This document shows positions 1 to 6,356 of a stretch of DNA of 7,767 nt, piece by piece. The translations under genes and the position numbers were made by a program. This stretch comes from an uncultured Mollicutes bacterium (GTDB taxonomy: Bacteria > Bacillota_I > Bacilli_A > RFN20 > CAG-826): assembly GCA_945935945.1 (NCBI GenBank), contig CAMESA010000040.1:1-7767 (forward strand), read 5' to 3'. Every line of letters starts with the position of its first letter. Position 1 is the stretch's first letter. The notes beneath the pieces were generated by a model that had not been told where the DNA came from, ran no database searches, and saw only the letters and a program-made list of their open reading frames with translations.

Positions 1-4
1 ATAA

Positions 5-44
5 ATTTCTCAAAAACCCTGCAGAACTCAAATATTTTTGTTAA
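5..44 (+). repeat. Copy 1 of a short degenerate inverted repeat
   Basis: Read on the plus strand, this stretch aligns without gaps to the minus strand of 6291-6330. About 5 mismatches fall in the first 34 bases and about 8 in 40. The core TCAAAAACCCTGCA (10-23) matches exactly as its reverse complement at 6312-6325. The copy covers the stop codon and last few codons of the minus-strand membrane protein gene. The core is relatively GC-rich for this DNA, so a chance match is unlikely. What the repeat does is unknown, and it may continue beyond the left window edge. Confidence 0.55.
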
Positions 45-717
45 TATTCTGTTTTTTGTGCATAATAATTTCACTTAAAAAAGCTGTTGAACCAACTAAA
101 ACTGGAATCAAAGAAATTAAATAACCAACAGAAAAATATGTAGAGTTAGTAACATTATTTACTGTCTCTGAACCATTTGAACTAGTAGTATAAATTGTAA
201 GAAAAAATATTCCTGGAAAATATGATTTTGAAACAATTGTGCATGGCCCACCATGAACTTTAAAATTTGAATAAACTGAATATGTAAGTAAATAATAAAA
301 AATCAACATCCATAATAAAAAAATCATAAATAAAAAATCATAAGTTCTAAAAAATGGAAAAACAAAAAACATACAAATTAGTAATAAAGTTCCAATAACG
401 AATGTAATTTTAATAAATGATAATGTGAAAAATAAGCTTGAACTAGAGAAAATTCCACTATTAACCGTAATTAATGAAAAGAAAAACCAAATCATCGAAA
501 CGATGAAAATAAAAAGTGTGTTTGGAAGATATTTAATATTATTTTTAAAATGAGCAATAGTTGAATCCAGTGCAGCTTTGTTTGCTTCATCATTATTTAA
601 ACCACTATTTATTGCTTTTTTATACTCGTTATTAGCAAATTTATGAATTTTTGGTCGTTGAAAACTAGAAAATTTAATATTTTTTTCGATTAATATTCTC
701 AAATCAAGATTTAACAT
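28..717 (-). CDS. Unrecognised polytopic membrane protein
   Basis: I do not recognise the family of this 229-residue protein. Residues 1-62 are hydrophilic and rich in Lys, Asn and Glu, likely a cytoplasmic helical region. About four hydrophobic segments follow, near 65-85, 95-121, 126-148 and 196-217, with a possible short one near 165-177. The stretch between the third and last segments is polar and rich in Ser, Thr and Asn (about 178-194) and may be an outside loop. The tail (220-229) is basic and polar, which fits a cytoplasmic C-terminus. The start is supported by a GAGGT ribosome binding site at 724-728, six bases upstream. The stop is TGA. The gene is divergent from the hydrolase gene, with 92 bp between them. 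The coding sequence looks intact, but no function can be assigned from sequence alone. Confidence 0.75.
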   Translation of the reverse strand: MLNLDLRILIEKNIKFSSFQRPKIHKFANNEYKKAINSGLNNDEANKAALDSTIAHFKNNIKYLPNTLFIFIVSMIWFFFSLITVNSGIFSSSSLFFTLSFIKITFVIGTLLLICMFFVFPFFRTYDFLFMIFLLWMLIFYYLLTYSVYSNFKVHGGPCTIVSKSYFPGIFFLTIYTTSSNGSETVNNVTNSTYFSVGYLISLIPVLVGSTAFLSEIIMHKKQNINKNI

Positions 718-797
718 AAAAATACCTCACATAAAATTTTACTATTTAAAAGATGAAAATAAAACATAGAAGCCTTAAAATAAAAATCTAAATAGAG

Positions 798-803
798 TAA
801 AAT
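798..803 (+). promoter_or_regulatory. Possible -10 box of the hydrolase-CLC unit
   Basis: TAAAAT sits seven bases before the ATG at 810. No good -35 partner is visible; the hexamer 17 bases upstream (775-780) is TTAAAA. If this box is used, transcription would start at or next to the start codon. In DNA this AT-rich, such hexamers are common, so the call is weak. Confidence 0.2.
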
Positions 804-809
804 ATTTCC

Positions 810-2021
810 ATGCGAAATCTTGTTGATTACTTTAGTGAAAATGTAAATGTATCTTTTGAAGAATTACCATTTAATGAATTAGATGCAGCAATTTTTTCGC
901 GTTTATCTTACATAAATTTTGATAAATTCGTTTCACCTTATAAATATCAAAAGAAAAAATTATCTAGAATTGCATCAATTATCATTAAAAATGAAACAAA
1001 AAAGACTTTTCGATTGAAAGAAGACAAAGAAATCATTCAATTAATTCAAAAATCAAAAAGATACAACGACATATATATAAAAGGATATATAAAAGATACA
1101 GATTTTGATAAAATAAAGCAATTTAGCGCAACAACTTTTATAAATTTGGATAAAAAAGGAGATAAATTTATTTTAGTTTCATTTAGAGGTACCGATGGAA
1201 GCTATGTTGGCTGGAAAGAAGACTTTGAAATGAGCTATAAAGATACAATTCCTGCTCAAATCGATGCTACAAATTACCTTAAAAAAGCTTTTAGATTCTC
1301 AAAAATTAAAAAATTATATGTTGTTGGTCATTCAAAAGGTGGAAATTTAGCAATTTATTCATCTGCAAAACTTAGAAAAAATATACAAAACAATATACAA
1401 GGAATTTATTGCTTTGATTCGCCAGGTTTTAATGAAGACTTTTTAGCTCTTAATGGATATAAAAAAATTAAAAACAAAATTTTTCACTTTGCACCACAAA
1501 CTTCAATTATTGGAAGACTTCTTTTTTCAGATTACACTTCTAGCGTTTGTGAAAGTACTAAAACATTATTTTTTCAGCACAATATTTACAATTGGAAAAC
1601 CGAAAACGATCATTTTTTAAAAAAAGAGGGCTTTGATTTTGTATCTAATAAGTTAGATTTTTATTTAAAAGACACATTAAAAAATCTTTCTTATGAAGAA
1701 AAAAAGAAATTTATCGATGAAGTTTTTAATGTTATTAAAGATTTAAGTGTCGATGGAGAAATTGCATTTGGGGATTCACTTTTAAATTTTGCTAAAAGAT
1801 TTGTTAAAACACTAAAAACAAAGAGTAAAATAACCCAAGATATTATTAAATCAGTCTTTAAACATGAAAAATTTGAGGAGGAAGAAATTAAAAAAGTAAC
1901 TCCTATTACAAACAAGAAAAATATTGAAGACACAATTGGAAAAATCAAAGATTTCTTTCGTGTAGAAAAAACAGATAATGATAAAGTTGTATTAACTATT
2001 GATGAAAAATATGATGAGTAG
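810..2021 (+). CDS. DUF2974 / Mbeg1-like alpha/beta serine hydrolase
   Basis: This 403-residue protein resembles the Mbeg1-like (DUF2974) branch of lipase-type alpha/beta hydrolases. Its N-terminus, with the PFNELD stretch at 20-25 and RLSY at 31-34, matches how that family usually begins and supports the ATG at 810, although no strong ribosome binding site is visible (only AGAG at 794-797). FRGTD (125-129) is the lipase-like strand and oxyanion region. GHSKGG (173-178) is the nucleophile elbow with Ser175. Asp241 and His257 (in QHNIYNW, 256-262) are candidates for the other triad members by family pattern. Residues from about 290 on are charged and probably helical. I see no signal peptide or clear membrane segment, so it is likely cytoplasmic or peripheral. 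The substrate is unknown; an ester or lipid substrate is inferred from the fold only. Its 3' end overlaps the CLC gene, suggesting an operon. Confidence 0.85.
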   Translation: MRNLVDYFSENVNVSFEELPFNELDAAIFSRLSYINFDKFVSPYKYQKKKLSRIASIIIKNETKKTFRLKEDKEIIQLIQKSKRYNDIYIKGYIKDTDFDKIKQFSATTFINLDKKGDKFILVSFRGTDGSYVGWKEDFEMSYKDTIPAQIDATNYLKKAFRFSKIKKLYVVGHSKGGNLAIYSSAKLRKNIQNNIQGIYCFDSPGFNEDFLALNGYKKIKNKIFHFAPQTSIIGRLLFSDYTSSVCESTKTLFFQHNIYNWKTENDHFLKKEGFDFVSNKLDFYLKDTLKNLSYEEKKKFIDEVFNVIKDLSVDGEIAFGDSLLNFAKRFVKTLKTKSKITQDIIKSVFKHEKFEEEEIKKVTPITNKKNIEDTIGKIKDFFRVEKTDNDKVVLTIDEKYDE

Positions 2022-3312
2022 GCTCAAAAATTCCTTTTTTAATATCAATTTTTTAAAAGAATTGATGATTTTAATAATAATCGGTGTGATTATTGGTCTT
2101 TTAATTGGAGTTTATCAACTATTTTTAACTTATGTTGTCGGACTAAATTCATTCTTTTATTCCTCAACAAATATTTATGTAATTTTAGGCTTTTTAGCGA
2201 TTGCCGTTATTCTTTCAATCCTAAATTTCATGCTTTTATCATATGCACCAGGTTGTTCTGGTTCAGGAATTCCATCATTAAAACTTGCAAACCGTGATAA
2301 TAGCAGAATTGGATGGATCAAAGACATTCCAATCATGTTCATTAACTCATGTAACGCTATATTTTTAGGTTTTCCACTTGGAAGTGAAGGTCCAAGCGTA
2401 GTTATGGCAAGCAAAATTTCAACTGCAGTCCAAGATTTAACAAATATTTATGATGAAGAAATCAATGAATTAAGTGAAGGTGTCGGTTTTGGTTGTGCAT
2501 TTTTATCGCCACTTGCTGGTATTTCTTACGCTTTAGAAGAAGGTAAAAGAAAGTTTAAATTTAAGTCATTTTTAAAAGTATTTTTATTAATGATCATTGC
2601 ATTTTTAATCACAAAATTAATCAACCATCATCACTTATTAAGCATCGAAAATGTCATTAATTTCGATTTGAATTTTTTCTTTGTCTTAATTGAAATTTTA
2701 ATAATTAATGTGGGTTTAGGGCACTTTTTCATAAAATTTAACACTTTTTTGAAAAGAATTACAAAGAAATATTCCAATAATTTTTTTATAAAATATCGTT
2801 CATTTTTCGTTACTCCAATAATTATTTTATTGTCATTTTTTACAATAAATATGACAGGTGCTGGAGGAAAAATTATTTCATCAATTTCAACTTATACAAT
2901 CATATCCTATTTAATATTTGTTTTACTTTTTAGATTTTTAAATATCAATGTTGCAGCAAATTCAAATGTAACAGGTGGTCTAATTGTTCCAATTTTAAGT
3001 CTAGGTGCTCTAAGTGGACAAATCATAAATATTTATGCAACGCGATATCAAAATTTTGACCAATCCAATTGGCCAATTGTGATATTAATTTCCTCAATTA
3101 TGCTATTTTCATTAATTATAAAAACACCAATTACTGGAACAATTTTGCTATATTCAACAATTAGCTATTTAACAAATGATTATCTATCTTCATTAATCTA
3201 TATTCCAGTAATTTTTATAATCTATTTTATTGGAACTATATTTTCAAAAAGAATTTTAAAAGATAAATGTTTATATGATGAATTGTTATTAGAAAATGAT
3301 TTTAAGGGTTAA
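2014..3312 (+). CDS. CLC-family chloride channel / H+-Cl- exchanger
   Basis: This integral membrane protein of about 432 residues, rich in hydrophobic helices, carries the CLC selectivity-filter motifs. Counting from the ATG at 2014, these are GSGIP at 83-87, GSEGP at 123-127 with the gating glutamate at 125, and GGLIVP at 321-326 in the place of GxFxP. The PLAGISYALEE stretch (166-176) aligns with the E. coli ClcA segment that holds the internal proton glutamate; both Glu are present, which favours a proton-coupled exchanger over a pure channel. The fluoride-type (CLC-F) variant of the gating motif is absent. No CBS domains follow, so it is the short bacterial form. The start is uncertain: TTG 1999 and ATGs at 2002, 2011 and 2014 are all in frame, none with a clear Shine-Dalgarno. 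I chose 2014 because it overlaps the upstream stop by only 8 bases, which fits translational coupling. Confidence 0.9.
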   Translation: MSRLKNSFFNINFLKELMILIIIGVIIGLLIGVYQLFLTYVVGLNSFFYSSTNIYVILGFLAIAVILSILNFMLLSYAPGCSGSGIPSLKLANRDNSRIGWIKDIPIMFINSCNAIFLGFPLGSEGPSVVMASKISTAVQDLTNIYDEEINELSEGVGFGCAFLSPLAGISYALEEGKRKFKFKSFLKVFLLMIIAFLITKLINHHHLLSIENVINFDLNFFFVLIEILIINVGLGHFFIKFNTFLKRITKKYSNNFFIKYRSFFVTPIIILLSFFTINMTGAGGKIISSISTYTIISYLIFVLLFRFLNINVAANSNVTGGLIVPILSLGALSGQIINIYATRYQNFDQSNWPIVILISSIMLFSLIIKTPITGTILLYSTISYLTNDYLSSLIYIPVIFIIYFIGTIFSKRILKDKCLYDELLLENDFKG

Positions 3313-3339
3313 AAAAAGCCGAATAAATTCGGCTTTTTA
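3313..3339. terminator. Bidirectional rho-independent terminator between convergent genes
   Basis: GCCGAA (3318-3323) pairs with TTCGGC (3328-3333) around a TAAA loop. An A-tract (3311-3317) lies on the left and a T-tract (3334-3338) on the right, so both strands read as a GC stem followed by U residues. It ends transcription of the CLC gene on the plus strand and the zinc-ribbon gene on the minus strand. It fills the entire gap between the two stop codons. Confidence 0.92.
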
Positions 3340-3696
3340 TCAATCATTATTGTTATCAACTAAGATACAAATACCTGAAATTACACTTACAAATAGTAAT
3401 ATGCAAATACCAAATCCAACGCTAATTTTCTCACCGTTTTTAATTTTTTTGCAGTAAGAAAGTGTCATTGGAAGCATCCAACATAAAGGAATAATAAAGA
3501 ATCCTGAACAAACAGTAGTAATAATCATGAAGACTTTAGCAATTGTTGCTAATGTTGATGGTTCATTACTTACATTTGTTGTTACAACAGAATTTGAATA
3601 ATTTGCAGCTCCACCATTTGATGTTGGTTGGCCACATTTTCCACAAAATGAGTCATTATCGTCTAATTCAGCACCACAATATACACAATATTTCAT
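3340..3696 (-). CDS. Zinc-ribbon membrane protein
   Basis: This 118-residue protein starts with a short zinc ribbon: Cys4 and Cys7 (CVYC), then Cys18 and Cys21 (CGKC), spaced CxxC-x10-CxxC. A Ser/Asn-rich linker (about 25-48) joins it to a hydrophobic region. That region has one long or bent segment at about 50-80, a basic loop (KKIKNGEK, 83-90) and a second segment at about 91-113, ending in an acidic DNNND tail. Such zinc-ribbon plus two-helix proteins are common in Bacillota and their role is mostly unknown. The basic loop suggests it faces the cytoplasm, which would also place the zinc ribbon there. The start has a GAGGTG ribosome binding site at 3701-3706. The gene follows the htpG terminator, so it is probably transcribed on its own. 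I saw no convincing -35/-10 pair in the roughly 70 AT-rich bases between them. Confidence 0.85.
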   Translation of the reverse strand: MKYCVYCGAELDDNDSFCGKCGQPTSNGGAANYSNSVVTTNVSNEPSTLATIAKVFMIITTVCSGFFIIPLCWMLPMTLSYCKKIKNGEKISVGFGICILLFVSVISGICILVDNNND

Positions 3697-3762
3697 AAAA
3701 CACCTCGCTTGTTTATTATGATATAACTTTTATTTAATCTATTAAATAAATATTGAATATAA

Positions 3763-3793
3763 TTAAAATCCTTCCTAATTTCTAGGAAGGATT
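3763..3793 (-). terminator. Rho-independent terminator of the hsp20-htpG operon
   Basis: AATCCTTCCTA (3767-3777) pairs perfectly with TAGGAAGGATT (3783-3793), an 11-bp stem with a 5-base loop. On the minus strand the stem runs into a TTTTAATT tract. It lies five bases past the htpG stop codon (3799-3801). Confidence 0.9.
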
Positions 3794-3798
3794 GATGA

Positions 3799-5709
3799 CT
3801 ATTTCTTCAATGAAGCAATTACAATATCATTCAAATTTTTAATAAATTCTGACTTGTTTTCTACATCGAAGCCTTCAAGCAACATAGCTTCATTGTACAA
3901 AACGCTAGAATATTTATTAACTAACTCTTTATCTGCTTTGATTTCGTTTAGAGTTTTGAAAATTTCATGATTTGGATTGATTTCAAGAACTTTAGAAGCT
4001 TTAGCTTGTTCACCTTGAGGGCCTTCATTCAAAGTTCTTTCCATATTTAGTGACAATCCATTTTTTGTTGAGATACAAACTGGAGATTCAACAAGTTTAT
4101 TAGATAAGATGACTTCATCAACTTTTCCTTTTAATGATTCTTTCATGTTGTCTAATAATTCTTTGTTTTCAGCTTCAAGTACTTCAAGTTTGCTCTTTTC
4201 GTCTTCGTTTAACTCTTCCTTATCATGTTCAGAAATGTTTTTGAAGCTAACTTTTTCATATTCTCCCATCATTGAAAGAGCAAATTCATCGATGTCATTA
4301 GTTAAGAACAAGACATTGATACCATCTTTTCTAAATTTTTCAATTTCAGGAAGCATTTTAATACTTTCGATGCTCTTACCTGAAGCATAATAAATGACTT
4401 TTTGACCTTCTTTCATTTGATCTTTGTATGTTTTAAGATCAATATCTTTTTCGCTATTTAGTGATTTAAAGACTAAAAGTTCACCTAATAAATCTTTTTT
4501 GTATCCATAGCTAGAATAAATTCCATACATTAAGTGGTCACCATATAATTTATAGAATTTTAAATACTTGTCGAAGTCATTATTTTTTAAGTCTTTTAAT
4601 GCACCAACAACTTTCTTTTCAATCGAATCACTCATTTTTCTTAAACGAGGATCATCTTGAAGCATTTCACGTGAAATATTTAAGCTTAAGTCATTTGTAT
4701 CGACAAGACCTTTGATGAATTTAAGGTAATCAGGTACTAATTCTTTAGCTTTTTCTTTAATAAATATACCTTTTATATATAATTTGAGGCCTTTTTCATA
4801 ATTTTGTGAGTATAAATCATAAGGTGCATGTGATGGAATAAAGACTAAAGAATTGAAACTGACAACACCTTCAAGATTTAAATTCAAACTTAGTAAAGGA
4901 TCTTCATAATCAGAGAAGTTGTCTTTATAAAATTTATTTAAATCTTCTTCTGTGACATCTTTTTTGTTCTTTTTCCAAAGAGGAATCATTGAATTTAAAG
5001 TTTTTGTCACAACCTTTTCATCATATTCATTTTCAATTTCTTTACCATCAGCATCTTTTTTTGGTGTTTTTTCTATTTCATTGAATTTGATTGGATAACG
5101 GACAAAGTCACTATATTTTTTAACTAAAGATTCAATTTCATAATCTTCAAGGAAATTATCAAATTTTTCATCTTCAGTATCTTTTCTTAAATGCAAAACA
5201 ATTTTGGTGCCTGTATCTTCGATGTCACATTCATCAATTGTATAGTTAGTTTCACCGTTTGATTTAAAAACGTAACCTTTGTCATTTAATGTTTTTGTGT
5301 AGACTTCAACTTCATCAGCAACCATGAAAGCACTATAAAAACCAACACCGAATTGACCAATAATATCTAAATCGTTCTTTTCTTTTGCTTCTTTGATTTT
5401 TGAGACAAAATCTTTGCTTCCACTATGAGCAATTGTACCTAAATTATTGATAATGTCTTCTTTTGACATACCAATTCCATTATCTTTAATAGTTAAAGTA
5501 CGATTTTCTTTATCTTTTTCGATCCAAATCTCATAGTTCTTTGAAGGTATTTTTCCTTCGCTTGTTAATTCTAAATATTTATATTTGTCAATTGCATCGC
5601 TAGCATTTGAAATTAATTCTCTTAAAAATATTTCTTTGTTTGAATAAATAGAATTAATCATCAAATTTAATAATTCTTTACTTTCAGCTTGAAATTCTTT
5701 AGTTTCCAT
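3799..5709 (-). CDS. htpG: Molecular chaperone HtpG (bacterial Hsp90)
   Basis: This cytosolic, ATP-driven dimeric chaperone remodels non-native client proteins. The 636-residue length is normal and the gene looks intact. The N-terminal GHKL ATPase domain (about 1-210) carries RELISNASDA (30-39), with the catalytic Glu31 and the Mg-binding Asn35. DNGIGM (76-81) includes the nucleotide-contacting Asp76, and the lid and glycine motif is GQFGVGFYS (118-126). The middle domain (about 235-490) contains the SREMLQ segment (346-351), whose Arg347 corresponds to the catalytic arginine that reaches the ATP gamma-phosphate. The C-terminal dimerisation domain (about 530-636) includes the MERTL segment (556-560). 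As in other bacterial members, the long charged eukaryotic linker and the MEEVD tail are absent. The start has a GGAGG site at 5717-5721, seven bases upstream. It is the second gene after hsp20 and ends in its own strong terminator. By position it should be under the same CIRCE-controlled promoter. Confidence 0.98.
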   Translation of the reverse strand: METKEFQAESKELLNLMINSIYSNKEIFLRELISNASDAIDKYKYLELTSEGKIPSKNYEIWIEKDKENRTLTIKDNGIGMSKEDIINNLGTIAHSGSKDFVSKIKEAKEKNDLDIIGQFGVGFYSAFMVADEVEVYTKTLNDKGYVFKSNGETNYTIDECDIEDTGTKIVLHLRKDTEDEKFDNFLEDYEIESLVKKYSDFVRYPIKFNEIEKTPKKDADGKEIENEYDEKVVTKTLNSMIPLWKKNKKDVTEEDLNKFYKDNFSDYEDPLLSLNLNLEGVVSFNSLVFIPSHAPYDLYSQNYEKGLKLYIKGIFIKEKAKELVPDYLKFIKGLVDTNDLSLNISREMLQDDPRLRKMSDSIEKKVVGALKDLKNNDFDKYLKFYKLYGDHLMYGIYSSYGYKKDLLGELLVFKSLNSEKDIDLKTYKDQMKEGQKVIYYASGKSIESIKMLPEIEKFRKDGINVLFLTNDIDEFALSMMGEYEKVSFKNISEHDKEELNEDEKSKLEVLEAENKELLDNMKESLKGKVDEVILSNKLVESPVCISTKNGLSLNMERTLNEGPQGEQAKASKVLEINPNHEIFKTLNEIKADKELVNKYSSVLYNEAMLLEGFDVENKSEFIKNLNDIVIASLKK

Positions 5710-5728
5710 TTTTCATCCTCCAAAAATT

Positions 5729-5751
5729 AGGTGGTGATTTCTCACCAACCT
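5729..5751 (-). other. Intercistronic stem-loop between hsp20 and htpG
   Basis: On the minus strand AGGT-(T bulge)-GGTGA pairs with TCACC-ACCT around a GAAA (GNRA-type) tetraloop, giving nine base pairs with one bulged T. It overlaps the hsp20 stop codon (TAG, 5750-5752) and is followed by AATTTTT, then eight bases further by the htpG start. The short U-run could make it a leaky terminator. It could equally be an mRNA processing or stabilising element that sets the hsp20:htpG ratio. The structure is visible in the sequence; its role is inferred. Confidence 0.7.
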
Positions 5752-6166
5752 ATTTAATTAAAATTTTCTTTGATTCAGCTTCTTTTTCTTCTGGTTTTAA
5801 TTTTGGTAAAACAATTCTTAAAATACCATTTTCGTAAGATGCTTCAATTTGTTCTTTTTTAAAATCATATCCAACGTAAAATGATCTCTTTAATTTGCCA
5901 AAAAATCTTTCATTTTTTAAATATTTATAGTTTTCAGTACTATCTTCTTTAACTGTATAAGTTATAAATAGGTATCCATCTTCGAGCTTTAAATCGATAT
6001 CTTCTTTTTTTGCTCCTGGAACTTCAACATCTATAACATAACAATCATCATTTTCTTTAATAACTGATTTCATGTAACTATCCTCTAATCTACTAAAAAT
6101 TCTAGTATCTTCGTCGTTAAAAAATGGAGAACCAAAATAGCCAAATTTATAATTTTCTTTATTCAT
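5750..6166 (-). CDS. hsp20: Small heat-shock protein, Hsp20 / alpha-crystallin family
   Basis: This ATP-independent holdase binds unfolding proteins and forms oligomers in the cytosol. The 138-residue length is typical. The N-terminal arm (about 1-32) is short and aromatic. The alpha-crystallin domain spans about 33-122 and shows the DVEVPGAKKEDI segment (46-57), the FxGxLKRSFYV-type strand (89-98) and the conserved GILRIVLPK end motif (114-122). The C-terminal extension is charged, with an ILI triplet at 135-137 that fits the I-x-I/V motif used to dock neighbouring dimers. The start has AGGAGG at 6175-6180, eight bases upstream. It is first in an operon with htpG, a logical pairing: the holdase captures clients and the ATP-driven chaperone can act on them later. 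Expression should be heat-induced through the CIRCE pair upstream. Confidence 0.95.
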   Translation of the reverse strand: MNKENYKFGYFGSPFFNDEDTRIFSRLEDSYMKSVIKENDDCYVIDVEVPGAKKEDIDLKLEDGYLFITYTVKEDSTENYKYLKNERFFGKLKRSFYVGYDFKKEQIEASYENGILRIVLPKLKPEEKEAESKKILIK

Positions 6167-6174
6167 TTTAAATA

Positions 6175-6180
6175 CCTCCT
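6175..6180 (-). promoter_or_regulatory. hsp20 ribosome binding site touching CIRCE
   Basis: A perfect AGGAGG lies eight bases upstream of the hsp20 ATG. Its first two bases are the last two of the downstream CIRCE arm, so the operator hairpin, if it forms in the mRNA, abuts and partly covers the ribosome binding site. Confidence 0.8.
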
Positions 6181-6205
6181 AGCACTCTTAATTCTTAAGT
6201 GCTAA
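6179..6205. promoter_or_regulatory. CIRCE operator 1 (HrcA site), promoter-distal
   Basis: On the plus strand CTAGCACTC (6179-6187), nine bases, then AAGTGCTAA (6197-6205). This matches the CIRCE consensus TTAGCACTC-N9-GAGTGCTAA at 16 of 18 arm positions with the exact 9-base spacer. It lies just downstream of the -10 box, covering the predicted transcription start (about 6203). CIRCE is the binding site of the repressor HrcA. HrcA is not encoded in this window. Confidence 0.93.
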
Positions 6206-6209
6206 CTAT

Positions 6210-6237
6210 ATTATAGCGCTTAATTTAGCACTGTCAA
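6210..6237 (-). promoter_or_regulatory. Consensus sigma-A promoter of hsp20-htpG
   Basis: On the minus strand TTGACA (6237-6232) and TATAAT (6215-6210) are both perfect consensus and separated by 16 bases. The predicted start of transcription is near 6203. The -35 box lies inside CIRCE 2, and CIRCE 1 begins right after the -10 box. A/T-only tracts at about 6250-6290 lie upstream and could act as an UP-like region. The layout is that of a strong housekeeping promoter held off by a repressor. Confidence 0.9.
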
Positions 6238-6251
6238 TAGAAATGTGCTAA
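6225..6251. promoter_or_regulatory. CIRCE operator 2 (HrcA site), over the -35 box
   Basis: TTAGCACTG (6225-6233), nine bases, then ATGTGCTAA (6243-6251). This matches the CIRCE consensus at 15 of 18 arm positions with the exact 9-base spacer. It overlaps the -35 hexamer of the hsp20 promoter. Its centre is 46 bp from that of CIRCE 1. It is a slightly weaker match and so possibly a lower-affinity site. Confidence 0.82.
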
Positions 6252-6290
6252 AATTTTTTTAAATTATTTTAACAAAAAAATTGAAAAATT

Positions 6291-6330
6291 TTGAAGAAAA
6301 TATCTAGGTTTTGCAGGGTTTTTGATAAAT
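6291..6330 (-). repeat. Copy 2 of the short degenerate inverted repeat
   Basis: The minus strand of this stretch aligns to the plus strand of 5-44, with the exact 14-base core TGCAGGGTTTTTGA at 6312-6325 on the plus strand. It lies between the hsp20 promoter region and the putative kinase promoter, outside any gene. It shows no strong hairpin or terminator character of its own. Confidence 0.55.
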
Positions 6331-6356
6331 ATAAAAGTTTTCATAATAACAGTATA

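Noticed and set aside
1691..1948. An 85-codon minus-strand open frame inside the hydrolase gene
   Set aside because: Antisense shadow of the Lys/Glu-rich C-terminal region; its Phe/Ser/Leu composition mirrors the sense strand and there is no independent support.
2175..2414. A 79-codon minus-strand open frame inside the CLC gene
   Set aside because: It is antisense to the CLC selectivity-filter motifs, so the sense-strand conservation explains the open frame.
4109..4390. A 93-codon open frame on the plus strand inside htpG
   Set aside because: It lies wholly antisense to a well-conserved part of htpG, is Ser/Phe/Leu-rich as expected from the complement of Glu/Lys codons, and has no ribosome binding site or known motif.
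810..6166. A new defence or toxin-antitoxin system formed by the hydrolase, CLC and zinc-ribbon proteins
   Set aside because: The zinc-ribbon gene is on the other strand behind a strong terminator, and no nuclease, toxin or sensor signature is visible. Only the hydrolase-CLC link is supported.
6252..6300. T7 (6254-6260) and A7 (6274-6280) runs as a terminator hairpin
   Set aside because: The stem would be only A-T pairs with no GC core, and no gene ends there; it is better read as an AT-rich upstream region of the hsp20 promoter.
5..6330. CRISPR array, inverted-repeat-bounded transposon or integrated element between the two repeat copies
   Set aside because: There are only two copies, no regular spacing, no transposase or cas gene between them, and the intervening genes are typical chromosomal ones.
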